DNA of 64,000 nt from Blautia glucerasea (GCF_020537505.1 NZ_JAJBMO010000013.1:1-64000); one strand, 5' to 3'; positions 9,349 to 17,883 are shown, counted from the first letter of the stretch. The notes: generated from the letters alone by a model not told the origin. Translations and numbers: made by a program.

Positions 9349-10089
9349 TTACCTTTCCTCAACTTTCCTGATAAACTGACGAATACGATCATTCTTCGGA
9401 TGCTCGAAAAACTCTTCCGGAGGCGCATCCTCCACGATCACGCCATCTTCCATAAATAAAATCCGGTCCGCTACTTCTCTGGCAAAATTCATCTCGTGGG
9501 TGACGATTACCATGGATACCCCTTCCGCTGCTACTTTGCGGATAACGCTTAAGACCTCTCCAACCAGTTCCGGATCCAGTGCACTGGTAGGCTCATCGAA
9601 AAGGATCACCTCTGGGTTCATAGCCATGGCTCTTGCGATGGCTACCCTCTGCTGCTGTCCGCCGGAAAGATTCTTTGCCATGGCCCCTTCCCTGCCTTCC
9701 AGTCCAACCATTTTCAGCAGCTCCTTGGCCTTTGCAATTGCCTCCTGCTTGGGGACTTTTTTTACATGGACCGGTGCCTCGATCACATTCTGCAGCACAC
9801 TCATATGGGTAAAAACGTTAAACCTCTGGAAAACCATTCCAATATGCTGCCGCAGCTCATACAGCGCCTGGCCGGAATTCACAGGTTTTCCCATATAATC
9901 GATTTCACCGTCATCATAGGTTTCCAGCTGGTTGATACACCGAAGGATTGTGGATTTACCCGAACCGCTGGGGCCAAGGATTGCAATCTTTTCTCCTTTA
10001 TGTATGTCAAAACTGATTTCCTTCAGTACCTGAAGATCACCAAAGCTTTTGCTGATATTTTTTACACTTAAAATAACATCTTCCGCCAT
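9349..10089 (-). CDS. Polar amino-acid ABC transporter, ATP-binding protein
   Basis: This is the energy-coupling subunit of an amino-acid importer (GlnQ/HisP group). The 246-residue product has Walker A GPSGSGKST, the Q-loop in GMVFQRFNVF, signature LSGGQQQRVAIARA, Walker B VILFDEPTSALD and the H-loop VTHEM. The stop of the permease gene abuts its start codon with no gap, so the two are translationally linked. Substrate specificity cannot be read from this subunit. Confidence 0.95.
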   Translation of the reverse strand: MAEDVILSVKNISKSFGDLQVLKEISFDIHKGEKIAILGPSGSGKSTILRCINQLETYDDGEIDYMGKPVNSGQALYELRQHIGMVFQRFNVFTHMSVLQNVIEAPVHVKKVPKQEAIAKAKELLKMVGLEGREGAMAKNLSGGQQQRVAIARAMAMNPEVILFDEPTSALDPELVGEVLSVIRKVAAEGVSMVIVTHEMNFAREVADRILFMEDGVIVEDAPPEEFFEHPKNDRIRQFIRKVEER

Positions 10090-10740
10090 TTATGCCATCC
10101 TCCTTTCCAAAATTCCTGCAATCTGGGTAAATATAGTTGTCAGGATCAGATATAATACCGCAACCGCTATGTACGGCTCAAAATAATGGAAAGAATTATA
10201 AGCGATCAGGGTTCCCTCTCTTGTAAGCTCTGTCAGCGTGATGGCGGACAGGATCGAGGTATTTTTGATGGTGGCAATAAACTGGTTTACAAGAGGCAGA
10301 ATACAGATCTTGGTTGCCTGTGGTGCCACAATTCGGAGCATTTCCAGATGCCAGGGCATTCCAAGTGCTTTGGCAGCTTCTCTCTGGCCCGGGTCAATAG
10401 CATGGATACCGGAACGGACGATTTCTGCAATGTATGCGCCTGTATTCAGGGACATGGAAAGCACACCAGCTGTCATAGCGCTAAGAGTAACGCCCAGGTT
10501 TGGCAGACCGAAGTAGATCAGAAATGCCTGCACCATCAACGGTGTTCCTCTCCAGATCCAGATGTACAGCTGTGCGATCTTTGCAACCACTTTTATGCGG
10601 CTGTCCCTCATCAGGGCAAGCACAACGCCCAGAATCGTACCAAAAATAAGTGTAAGAACCGATATTTCCATCGTCACTGCACATCCATGGAGCAGTGATG
10701 ACATTTTGTCAAATACAAGTGACCATTTCAATGTTACCAT
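10090..10740 (-). CDS. Polar amino-acid ABC transporter, permease
   Basis: The 216-residue product is a membrane permease of the His/Glu/Gln/Arg type with about five hydrophobic helices. The EAA loop EAAKALGMPWHLEMLRIVAPQA (contact site for the ATPase) is present near residues 141-162. A single permease is encoded, so it probably works as a homodimer with the neighbouring ATPase and binding protein. Confidence 0.94.
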   Translation of the reverse strand: MVTLKWSLVFDKMSSLLHGCAVTMEISVLTLIFGTILGVVLALMRDSRIKVVAKIAQLYIWIWRGTPLMVQAFLIYFGLPNLGVTLSAMTAGVLSMSLNTGAYIAEIVRSGIHAIDPGQREAAKALGMPWHLEMLRIVAPQATKICILPLVNQFIATIKNTSILSAITLTELTREGTLIAYNSFHYFEPYIAVAVLYLILTTIFTQIAGILERRMA

Positions 10741-10798
10741 ACTATTTCCCCTGTGACCAGTAATTATAGCCGGTTTATCCTTTCTTCCTTACTTTTCC

Positions 10799-10829
10799 GG
10801 TTACTGTTCACTTTGTTCACAGCAACTCG
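10799..10829 (+). repeat. Remnant of the TTACTGTTC repeat family
   Basis: Only the 5' hairpin survives: GGTTACTGT and ACAGCAAC around a TTC-rich loop, as in the full copies at 14754 and 15754. It sits between the permease and binding-protein genes. A further ACCAGTAAT piece lies at about 10756. Confidence 0.5.
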
Positions 10830-10856
10830 TTTTCTGCATAGAAGTATATGCCTGTT

Positions 10857-11744
10857 TTATTCAGCGGTTTCCGTATCTTCTGCTGCAGCTGCTTCTTCTC
10901 CCTCACCGGAAGCGTCGATCCATTTTGTCCAGAGTGCATCATAAGTACCATCTGCATAATACTCGTCAATACACTCATTGATAAATGCAAGCAGATCGTC
11001 TTTTCCCTTCTGTACGGCGATTGCGTTCTCTGCGTGGGTAAATGGGTCACACACGATCTTGGTTCCTTCGTATTCCTGGGAAAGGATCTTCTGGTTCAGA
11101 AGGTCATTTACAACAACGTCCACACGGCCTGCCAGAAGGTCTGATACACATCCTACTGTATCTTTGTACTGAACGATCTCATAGGAAACATCCGGATTTT
11201 CGTCCAGAAAGCTCTGCGCTACATTATAAGAAGTTGCGCCCTCTTTTACGGCAACCTTCAGGCCATCACAGTCAGCCAGGCTCTTAACAGTGTCTGCGTA
11301 CTCGGAATCCTCTTTTACGGCAAGGATCATACCACTGTCGCAATAGGATTTGGACATATCCACAACCTCGCATCTTTCATCTGTCTTATACATTGCTGCG
11401 ATGGAAAAATCATATTCACCATTCTGGATAGAAGGAACGATGGACTGGAATTCCATATCTGTCACTTCCATGTCAACCCCAAGCTTGTCCGCAATGTACT
11501 GGGCCAGGTCAATATCAAAGCCTACGATATTATTGTCATTGTCCCGGTATTCAAAGGGTACATAGGTTCCGGTTGCTACGGTGATCACGCCTTTCTCTTT
11601 AATTGCTTTAATATTTTCACCGTTTTCCCAGTCAACTGCTGCTGTGTCCTCTGTGTCTGTGCTCTCTGCGTAAACCGGTGTAAAAGCTGTCATGATCATA
11701 GAAGCTGCTGTAAAAAGTGCCATTGCTTTTGCTGTTTTTCTCAT
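10857..11744 (-). CDS. Polar amino-acid ABC transporter, substrate-binding protein
   Basis: The 295-residue product is a family-3 solute-binding protein that delivers amino acids to the adjacent permease. A Sec signal peptide ends near VYAES (about residue 26), without a lipobox cysteine, so the protein may be held by an uncleaved signal or other contact rather than by lipid. Typical family segments follow: GVITVATGTYVPFEYRD, GFDIDLAQYIADKLG, the DFSIAAM hinge region and DLLAGRVDVVVNDL. The C-terminus is an acidic Ala/Glu tail. GAGGAG precedes the start. It is the first gene of the transporter-amidohydrolase unit, behind a structured leader. Confidence 0.92.
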   Translation of the reverse strand: MRKTAKAMALFTAASMIMTAFTPVYAESTDTEDTAAVDWENGENIKAIKEKGVITVATGTYVPFEYRDNDNNIVGFDIDLAQYIADKLGVDMEVTDMEFQSIVPSIQNGEYDFSIAAMYKTDERCEVVDMSKSYCDSGMILAVKEDSEYADTVKSLADCDGLKVAVKEGATSYNVAQSFLDENPDVSYEIVQYKDTVGCVSDLLAGRVDVVVNDLLNQKILSQEYEGTKIVCDPFTHAENAIAVQKGKDDLLAFINECIDEYYADGTYDALWTKWIDASGEGEEAAAAEDTETAE

Positions 11745-11859
11745 AATAATTTCTCCTCTCTGACTCTCGCCGGTACAGATAGCCTGCTGTTACCGTTCCT
11801 GAAGTGAACAATAACAGCCTGCGCAGTTATGCTATCCAGATTTCCAGCTTTACTAACGC

Positions 11860-11887
11860 AAAAAGGACCGCCCTGTGGCAGCCCTTT
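11860..11887 (-). terminator. Terminator-like hairpin 2 in the transporter leader
   Basis: An 11-bp stem with two G-U pairs (11862-11872 with 11877-11887) and an ACAG loop is followed on the minus strand by five T residues. Confidence 0.55.
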
Positions 11888-12002
11888 CTGCATGGCAGAA
11901 ATGCAATATCGCATTCCTCTCATATGAAGTTTTGGTACGTTATGGCGGCAGGTACAAAAATACTTCACCAATGTAGACTCTGGTCTGCCATTCCATAAAC
12001 GC

Positions 12003-12038
12003 AAAAACGGAGCAAACTCTCTAAGTAGTTTGCTCCGT
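12003..12038 (-). terminator. Terminator hairpin 1 in the transporter leader / after dapB
   Basis: A perfect 12-bp stem (12007-12018 with 12027-12038) is followed on the minus strand by TTTTT. It sits only about 10 bases after the expected start of transcription from the promoter at 12055-12083, and about 100 bases after the dapB stop. Confidence 0.8.
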
Positions 12039-12054
12039 TGCAACTTATGATGGA

Positions 12055-12083
12055 ATTATAGCAAACAGACTGCTGTCTGTAAA
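12055..12083 (-). promoter_or_regulatory. Strong promoter between dapB and the transporter unit
   Basis: On the minus strand TTTACA (12078-12083) and a perfect TATAAT (12055-12060) are separated by 17 bp. Confidence 0.65.
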
Positions 12084-12137
12084 TCCATAAATTTAACAAT
12101 TTTTTTGTATGTCTTTTACAATTTTTGTATATTTCTG

Positions 12138-12896
12138 TCAGCCCTCGATCACGTCGCTCATGTCGTATCTTCCGGCTGGTTTGCCAGCAAGGTATTTTGC
12201 TGCTTCTACAGCACCTTTGCCAAATACAGCCTTGGAATATGCGGTGTGCTTGAATTCAATCACTTCGTCCTGGCCTGCGAAGATCACCTCATGCTCGCCT
12301 ACGATGGAACCGCCGCGGACTGCAGAAATACCGATTTCCCTGGCGTCACGTTTTTCTCTTCTCTGGCTGCGGTCATATACGTAATGATACTGGTTGTCCA
12401 TTGCCTCGTTCAGACTGTCTGCAAGGGCAAGGGCAGTTCCGCTTGGAGCATCCACCTTCAGGTTATGGTGCTTCTCTACGATCTCCATGTCAAAACCAGC
12501 AGTTGCCAGAACCCTGGCTGCATCCTGAACCAGCTTCAGAAGGGTGTTGATTCCAAGGGACATGTTGGCGGATTTCAAAACTGCGATCTTCTTTGCACTC
12601 TCTTCTACTCTTGCAAGCTGCTCTTCGTTTAAGCCAGTGGTGCACAGAACCACCGGAAGAGTTCTCTTCTCGCAATAGTCCATCAGCTTGTCAAAAGCCT
12701 TCGGGGAGGAAAAATCGATGACAGCATCTGCCTCTACCTGGCAATCGTCAATGTTTGTAAATACCGGGTAACTATTTTTCCCCTGGTCTGCAATGTCAAT
12801 TCCTGCTACGATCTGGGCATTTGGATCTTTCTCAACAATATCGGAAATAACCTGTCCCATGTGACCGTTACATCCGTGCATGATAATCTTAACCAT
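12138..12896 (-). CDS. dapB: 4-hydroxy-tetrahydrodipicolinate reductase
   Basis: DapB reduces the DapA product with NAD(P)H in the diaminopimelate/lysine pathway. The roughly 252-residue product has the dinucleotide motif HGCNGHMGQ at the N-terminus, CTTGL, and the catalytic and substrate-binding segment EKHHNLKVDAPSGTALALAD matching the family E(x)HHxxKxDAPSGTA signature. The second ATG (12896) is spaced eight bases from GGAAG, better than the first ATG at 12902. It lies just downstream of dapA on the same strand, separated by about 150 bases with no gene. Confidence 0.96.
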   Translation of the reverse strand: MVKIIMHGCNGHMGQVISDIVEKDPNAQIVAGIDIADQGKNSYPVFTNIDDCQVEADAVIDFSSPKAFDKLMDYCEKRTLPVVLCTTGLNEEQLARVEESAKKIAVLKSANMSLGINTLLKLVQDAARVLATAGFDMEIVEKHHNLKVDAPSGTALALADSLNEAMDNQYHYVYDRSQRREKRDAREIGISAVRGGSIVGEHEVIFAGQDEVIEFKHTAYSKAVFGKGAVEAAKYLAGKPAGRYDMSDVIEG

Positions 12897-13053
12897 TTTC
12901 ATTACTTCCTTTCTTTTCTTATGTAAACCTTAAAGCGTACTCCAAACGGATTTCTTTTTTACCTGCAATATTACAAAGAAATCCCGTCAACAAGCCGTCA
13001 GCCAGTGTACACGCTCTAGAACTGACAAGCAACCTCCGGGATTTCAACATTAT

Positions 13054-13947
13054 TTATGCAAGCTTAATTCCATAATCAACAAGAGCCTTCTTCAGTCTCT
13101 CCTCATTCTCCGGCTCCATCTCGCAAAGAGGCATACGGGTCGGTCCAACCTTCCATCCCATCAGATTCAGGGCTGTCTTAACCGGAATCGGGTTAACCTC
13201 GCAGAACAGGGCATTGATAAGGGAAATTGCCTCAAGCTGAAGCTTGGCAGCGCCTGCAAGATCACCTTCCATAAATTTCATAACCATGTCATGTGTGTTC
13301 TTCGGTGCAACATTGGATAAAACAGAAATTACACCAAGTCCGCCAAGGGAAAGGATCGGAAGTACCTGATCATCATTTCCGGAATAAAGTTCAAGAGCCC
13401 CATCTGACATGGACATCATCTTCGCGATCTGGGAAAGATCTCCGCTTGCAGCCTTGATTCCCACGATGTTCTTCACATTCCGGGCAAGAGCCACTGCGGT
13501 CGCTGGCTGGATGTTGCAGCCTGTACGGCTTGGTACATTATACATAATGATCGGAGTCTCCGGTACGGAGTTGGCAATCTCTGTATAATGACGGATCAGC
13601 CCCTTCTGACTTGCCTTGTTGTAATATGGAGTTACAATCAGAAGTGCGTCAGCGCCATAAGAAGCAGCCTCCTGGGACATCATGACTGCAGTCTCGGTAC
13701 AGTTAGAACCAGTACCTGCAATAACCGGAACTCTTCCTGCTACCTTGTCAATTGCAAATTTGATGGTCTGGAGATGCTCTCCATGTGTCAGTGTAGAAGA
13801 CTCACCTGTAGTTCCGCAAATCACGATGGCGTCTGTGCTGTTCGCGATCTGATACTCCAGAAGCTCTTCCAGTTTCTCATAATTTACCTTTCCGTCTTCA
13901 TGCATCGGGGTTACGATTGCAACGGCTGCACCTTTGAAAATTGCCAT
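13054..13947 (-). CDS. dapA: 4-hydroxy-tetrahydrodipicolinate synthase
   Basis: DapA condenses pyruvate with aspartate semialdehyde, the first committed step to diaminopimelate and lysine. The 297-residue product is a class I aldolase barrel: CGTTGESSTL binds substrate, YYNKASQKG and MYNVPSRTG carry the catalytic tyrosine region, and GIKAASGDL contains the Schiff-base lysine. AGGAGG precedes the ATG. A 9-bp hairpin CTGGCAGCG/CGCTGCCAG lies upstream at about 14038-14060 with no T run; its role is unknown. Confidence 0.97.
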   Translation of the reverse strand: MAIFKGAAVAIVTPMHEDGKVNYEKLEELLEYQIANSTDAIVICGTTGESSTLTHGEHLQTIKFAIDKVAGRVPVIAGTGSNCTETAVMMSQEAASYGADALLIVTPYYNKASQKGLIRHYTEIANSVPETPIIMYNVPSRTGCNIQPATAVALARNVKNIVGIKAASGDLSQIAKMMSMSDGALELYSGNDDQVLPILSLGGLGVISVLSNVAPKNTHDMVMKFMEGDLAGAAKLQLEAISLINALFCEVNPIPVKTALNLMGWKVGPTRMPLCEMEPENEERLKKALVDYGIKLA

Positions 13948-14077
13948 TTTATTTCCTCCTATTCATCCTTCTGTGTCATTCTGATATCGCCGGCAGGCGT
14001 TATTTACATTTCTCTGCTACGGCTTACTGGCAGCGTCCCATAGAGTGTATCGCTGCCAGCAAAATGAACCGTAACAT

Positions 14078-14593
14078 TTACCTGGCTGTCGGTAATATCT
14101 GCTCTCTTCCAAGAGTAGTAATAGTAGTCACACTGTCTACGTAGTCCAGAAGACCGGGATCTACCCTGTTTCCTGTAAGGATCACATGCATGGATTCATC
14201 CTTCTGCTTCAAAAGCTCCACAACCATATCCACAGCGGCGATGTGCTTATCCAGAAGTCCCAGAATCTCATCCAGTACCAGAAAATCACATTCCTGTGTT
14301 GCAATTACCTTACGGGCAAAATTTAAACCATTGAGAATATTGCGCCTCTCCTCTGCCTGTTCTTCCTCGTTCAGCTGATCGTAGCAGGTCTCCATCTTTT
14401 CAAAACGGAAGATCTTAATATCCAGCTGATCCAGTTCCTCCAGAAAATCCAGCTCACGCCGTTCATTTCCCTTCAGAAACTGAATGATGATCACACTCTT
14501 TCCCTGAGAAGATGCCCGCAGAGCCTGACCAATCGCCAATGTGGTCTTGCCTCTGCCATTACCGCAATAAACTTCTGCCATTTCTTTTTCCAT
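14078..14593 (-). CDS. cobO: CobO/BtuR-type corrinoid adenosyltransferase family protein
   Basis: The family transfers the adenosyl group of ATP to cob(I)alamin or cob(I)yrinic acid diamide. The 171-residue product has the P-loop GNGRGKTTLAIG near the start, the FLKGNE segment, DFLVLDEIL (Walker B like) and LTGNRVDP, all typical of CobO. The start at 14593 follows AGAGGAA. No other cobalamin gene is adjacent, so it may serve salvage. A related P-loop ATPase role cannot be excluded. Confidence 0.85.
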   Translation of the reverse strand: MEKEMAEVYCGNGRGKTTLAIGQALRASSQGKSVIIIQFLKGNERRELDFLEELDQLDIKIFRFEKMETCYDQLNEEEQAEERRNILNGLNFARKVIATQECDFLVLDEILGLLDKHIAAVDMVVELLKQKDESMHVILTGNRVDPGLLDYVDSVTTITTLGREQILPTAR

Positions 14594-14616
14594 ACTGATT
14601 CCTCTTGTTGTTAAAA

Positions 14617-14645
14617 ATAATGTTATCATCCATTCATTCTGTCAA
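14617..14645 (-). promoter_or_regulatory. Candidate cobO promoter
   Basis: On the minus strand TTGACA (14640-14645) and CATTAT (14617-14622) are spaced 17 bp, about 25 bases before the start codon. Confidence 0.5.
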
Positions 14646-14753
14646 GACTATCTACTGGACGATAACCGCAAATTGCGCCATTTTTAATATGCTTATATTA
14701 CCGCAAAATGTAAAGAAATGCAAGCAGAAGAAACTGGGAGGAAAATTAGCGTG

Positions 14754-14895
14754 TTACTGTTCACTCCGTGACCAGTAACACGCTTCGCGATGCACAAAAA
14801 TCATGCTTTCGCATGATTTCGCGCCGAGGTTCTCGGGTTTTCTGTGAGCTTTGCTCACAAAAAACACCTCGCGGAATGTTACCTGCGAACAGTAA
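14754..14895. repeat. TTACTGTTC palindromic repeat, full copy A (142 bp)
   Basis: The ends are inverted: TTACTGTTC at 14754 and GAACAGTAA at 14887. Inside are a hairpin GTGTTACTG/CAGTAACAC, a perfect hairpin AAATCATGC/GCATGATTT, and TGTGAGC/GCTCACA, enclosed by CGCTTCGCG and CGCGGAA. It fills the gap between cobO and the SSB-like gene and ends eight bases before that gene's stop codon. No coding potential is visible. A non-autonomous mobile element or REP-like element is likely. Confidence 0.75.
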
Positions 14896-14903
14896 TATTA
14901 GCT

Positions 14904-15527
14904 TTACACATACTCCAGCTTGCTCACCGACACTTCATATGCGATCCGCTTCTGGGTTTCATTTTCGCCAATCCGCTTCATATACTCCCTGCTTTGGATC
15001 CTGCCCCAGATCAGTACATGTCCGCCCACCTCAAAGGCAGAGGCATAGCGGGCATTTCTTCCCCAGCAGATACACGGTATGTAGTCCGATTTTCCATAAG
15101 GCCGGTTCACTGCAAGAAGCAGATCTGCAATTTCTCTTCCCAGTGGCGTTTTGCGGTAAACAGGCGGTTTGCAGATAAAGCCGTCCAGAAAGATCTGGTT
15201 CACCGGTGCCAGGGAATCCTCTTCTTCCAGGAATTTCAGTTCCCGTGCAAAAGCGGAAAGCACCAGACGGTTATGCTTTTCTTCATGACGGTTATAGGAA
15301 CGGAACTGTCCGTGGATTTCCACATACTGTCCTACATAATCCTGGGTAACATCCACCAGTCTTTCCGATACCATCACAGGGATCCGGTCCTCGGATTCAC
15401 TGAGACGCTTTACCAGAAGTTCCATGGTGTAGAAGCCCTCTCCGTAAACCTGGTGGCTGAATGTGAAACCGGTTACGATTTTTCCTGTTATGGAAACCTG
15501 ATTGTTTTCAATAATTTTATCTGCCAT
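14904..15527 (-). CDS. Single-stranded DNA-binding (OB-fold) protein, SSB-like
   Basis: The 207-residue product appears to hold two OB-fold units. The first (about residues 5-95) begins NNQVSITGKIVTGFTFSH and includes VMVSERLVD and YVGQYVEIHGQFRSY. The second (about 110-205) has IFLDGFICKPPVYRKTPLGREIADLLLAVNRPYGKSDYIPCICWGRNA, the typical core of SSB/PriB proteins. It lacks the acidic C-terminal tip of replication SSB, so it is probably an accessory paralogue. AAGGAG supports the start at 15527. Confidence 0.75.
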   Translation of the reverse strand: MADKIIENNQVSITGKIVTGFTFSHQVYGEGFYTMELLVKRLSESEDRIPVMVSERLVDVTQDYVGQYVEIHGQFRSYNRHEEKHNRLVLSAFARELKFLEEEDSLAPVNQIFLDGFICKPPVYRKTPLGREIADLLLAVNRPYGKSDYIPCICWGRNARYASAFEVGGHVLIWGRIQSREYMKRIGENETQKRIAYEVSVSKLEYV

Positions 15528-15753
15528 GATGTAGTTCTCCTTCCTTATTTTCACTTTTTCTGCAGACTTATGGGGTATCCTGGTCCATACCCGGATCCCT
15601 GCCGCCGCTCACTTATGAACAGCAATCATTACTTGTCTTACTTGTTGGTCTATAATATCTATGAGAAAATCACCTGGATTAGAACCAGAAATTTTAAAAA
15701 AATTTTTTCAACACCTTGTAATCTGCGAAAATTGTGGTAAACTGGGAATTTGG

Positions 15754-15891
15754 TTACTGTTCATTTCATTCACAGCAACCGCTTCGCGATGCACAGAAAT
15801 CATGCAAGCATGATTTCGCGCTGCAATTCTCGGGTTTTCTGTGAACCTTGTTCACAAAAAACACCTCGCGGAACACATCCACGAACAGTAT
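15754..15891. repeat. TTACTGTTC palindromic repeat, full copy B (138 bp)
   Basis: Same layout as copy A: TTACTGTTC at 15754 and GAACAGTAT at 15883-15891, with CATGCAAGCATG and TGTGAAC/GTTCACA hairpins inside. The last stem differs from copy A at a paired position (G-C to A-T) and still pairs. It lies just upstream of the typA promoter in the 15528-15984 gap. Confidence 0.75.
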
Positions 15892-15898
15892 TTAGCTA

Positions 15899-15927
15899 TA
15901 GACATTGTACAATACTCACATTATAAT
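15899..15927 (+). promoter_or_regulatory. typA promoter
   Basis: TAGACA (15899-15904) and TATAAT (15922-15927) are separated by 17 bp and directed at typA. The -35 box lies eight bases after the end of repeat copy B. Confidence 0.65.
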
Positions 15928-15984
15928 TAAGGAAAGAAAACGGCAGAGAGTTTCTGTCGCGATAAAGAAAGGATTTCGATTTTT

Positions 15985-17820
15985 ATGAAGACGAAACGCG
16001 AAGATGTACGTAACGTAGCCATCATTGCCCACGTTGACCATGGTAAAACCACTCTGGTAGACCAGCTTCTGAAGCAGAGCGGTGTTTTCCGTGCCAATCA
16101 GGAGGTTCAGGAGCGTGTCATGGACTCCAATGATATCGAGAGAGAGCGTGGTATCACAATCCTCTCCAAGAACACAGCAGTTCATTACAAAGGCACCAAA
16201 ATCAACATTATCGATACCCCAGGACATGCTGACTTCGGTGGCGAGGTTGAGCGTGTACTGAAAATGGTAGACGGCGTTATCCTTCTGGTTGACGCTTTCG
16301 AAGGCGCTATGCCCCAGACCAAATTCGTTCTGAAAAAAGCTCTCGAGCTGGATCTGCACGTAATCGTCTGCATTAACAAGATAGACCGTCCAGAGGCAAG
16401 ACCAGACGAGGTTGTGGACGAGGTTCTGGAGCTTCTTATGGACCTTGGTGCTTCCGATGAGCAGCTTGACTGCCCGTTCCTTTATGCTTCTGCAAAAACA
16501 GGACACGCTGTTCTGGATCTGAAGGATACACCTGAGAACATGGAGCCGCTGTTTGAGGCGATCCTGAAATACATCCCGGCTCCGGAAGGTGATCCGGATG
16601 CAGATACACAGGTACTGATCAGTACCATTGATTACAATGAGTATGTTGGACGTATCGGTGTTGGTAAGGTTGAAAGCGGTACTATTGCAGTAAACCAGGA
16701 GCTTACTCTTCTGAACCACCACGATCCGGACAAGAAACAGAAGGTTAAGATCAGCAAGCTTTATGAGTTTGACGGTCTGAACAAGGTTGAAGTAAAAGAA
16801 GCAACTATTGGATCAATTGTTGCAATTTCCGGTATTGCGGAGATCCATATTGGAGATACCCTTTGCGGTGGAGATAACCCGGAAGCAATTCCATTCCAGA
16901 AGATTTCTGAGCCGACAATTGCCATGAACTTCCTGGTAAATGACAGCCCACTTGCTGGCCAGGAGGGTAAATACATTACTTCCCGTCATCTCCGTGACAG
17001 ACTTTACAGAGAGCTGAACACAGATGTCAGCCTTCGTGTAGAGGATACAGAGACCACAGAGTGCTTCAAGGTTTCCGGACGTGGAGAGCTTCATCTTTCC
17101 GTTCTTATTGAGAATATGAGACGTGAGGGATATGAGTTTGCAGTCAGCAAGCCAGAGGTTCTTTACAAGATCGACGAGCGCGGCAAGAAATTAGAGCCAA
17201 TGGAGATTGCTTATATTGATGTTCCGGAGGAATTTTCCGGTACTGTGATCCAGATGCTCAGCGAGCGTAAGGGTGAGCTTCAGGGTATGAGCACAGCCAG
17301 CGATGGTTCTGTTCGTCTTGAGTTCCATATTCCATCCCGTGGACTGATCGGTTTCCGTGGAAACTTCCTGACTTCCACTAAGGGTACTGGTATTATCAAT
17401 ACTATTTTTGATGGATATTCTCCATACAAGGGAGATTTCCAGTATCGTAAGCAGGGTTCCCTGATCGCTTTCGAGGGCGGCGAGGCTGTTACTTATGGTC
17501 TGTTTGCAGCTCAGGAGCGTGGTACTTTGTTTATCGGACCTGGTGCAAAGGTTTACAGCGGTATGGTTATCGGACAGAATGGTAAGGCAGAGGATATCGA
17601 GCTGAATGTCTGCAAGACCAAGCATCTGACCAATACCCGTTCTTCTTCTGCGGATGAGGCACTGAAGCTGACTCCGCCCAGAGTTCTCAGTCTGGAGCAG
17701 GCCATCGAGTTTATTGATACCGACGAGCTTCTGGAGGTTACTCCTAGCAGCCTTCGTATCCGTAAGAAGATTCTGGATTCCCGTGATCGTAAGAGAGCTT
17801 CTATTAAAAAGAATGCGTAA
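15985..17820 (+). CDS. typA: Ribosome-associated GTPase TypA/BipA
   Basis: TypA is a translational GTPase that binds ribosomes and affects assembly and stress growth. The 611-residue product has the family length. The G domain shows AHVDHGKTT (residues 15-23), RERGITI, DTPGHADFGGEV and NKIDRP. The domain II beta barrel, EF-G-like domains III and V, and the TypA-specific C-terminal domain (KTKHLTNTRSSSADEALKL) follow. The ATG follows AAAGGA. It is flanked by its own promoter and terminator. Confidence 0.97.
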   Translation: MKTKREDVRNVAIIAHVDHGKTTLVDQLLKQSGVFRANQEVQERVMDSNDIERERGITILSKNTAVHYKGTKINIIDTPGHADFGGEVERVLKMVDGVILLVDAFEGAMPQTKFVLKKALELDLHVIVCINKIDRPEARPDEVVDEVLELLMDLGASDEQLDCPFLYASAKTGHAVLDLKDTPENMEPLFEAILKYIPAPEGDPDADTQVLISTIDYNEYVGRIGVGKVESGTIAVNQELTLLNHHDPDKKQKVKISKLYEFDGLNKVEVKEATIGSIVAISGIAEIHIGDTLCGGDNPEAIPFQKISEPTIAMNFLVNDSPLAGQEGKYITSRHLRDRLYRELNTDVSLRVEDTETTECFKVSGRGELHLSVLIENMRREGYEFAVSKPEVLYKIDERGKKLEPMEIAYIDVPEEFSGTVIQMLSERKGELQGMSTASDGSVRLEFHIPSRGLIGFRGNFLTSTKGTGIINTIFDGYSPYKGDFQYRKQGSLIAFEGGEAVTYGLFAAQERGTLFIGPGAKVYSGMVIGQNGKAEDIELNVCKTKHLTNTRSSSADEALKLTPPRVLSLEQAIEFIDTDELLEVTPSSLRIRKKILDSRDRKRASIKKNA

Positions 17821-17839
17821 AACATGATAGAAAAAAATG

Positions 17840-17883
17840 GAGCAGATAGATCTTTGGAAAATAAGATTTATCTGCTCTTTTTA
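17840..17883 (+). terminator. typA terminator
   Basis: A 9-bp stem GAGCAGATA/TATCTGCTC (17840-17848 and 17869-17877) is followed by a T-rich run. It may also serve the convergent glycosyltransferase gene. Confidence 0.8.

Larger units (their letters stand above)
11745..12048 (-). promoter_or_regulatory. Structured leader of the amino-acid transporter unit
   Basis: About 300 bases between a strong promoter and the binding-protein gene contain no convincing coding frame. They hold two separate terminator-like hairpins with T runs and, next to the gene, nested stems (GATAGC/GCTATC around GCTGTTA/TAACAGC, about 11777-11837). This arrangement suggests control by premature termination. I found no T-box GGTGG-ACCGCG sequence and no match to a known riboswitch core. 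The first hairpin could simply be the dapB terminator. Confidence 0.5.

Noticed and set aside
11741..12043. 100-codon minus-strand frame across the transporter leader
   Set aside because: It runs through both terminator-like hairpins, has no ribosome site and an odd Cys/Arg-rich composition; a structured leader explains the region better.
14754..15891. Copies A and B as ends of a composite transposon or a CRISPR-like array
   Set aside because: The sequence between them is an ordinary SSB-like gene without a transposase, and two repeats 1 kb apart with internal hairpins do not have CRISPR repeat-spacer geometry.
15916..16722. 268-codon minus-strand frame opposite typA
   Set aside because: It overlaps the highly conserved typA GTPase domain and shows no family motif or ribosome site.
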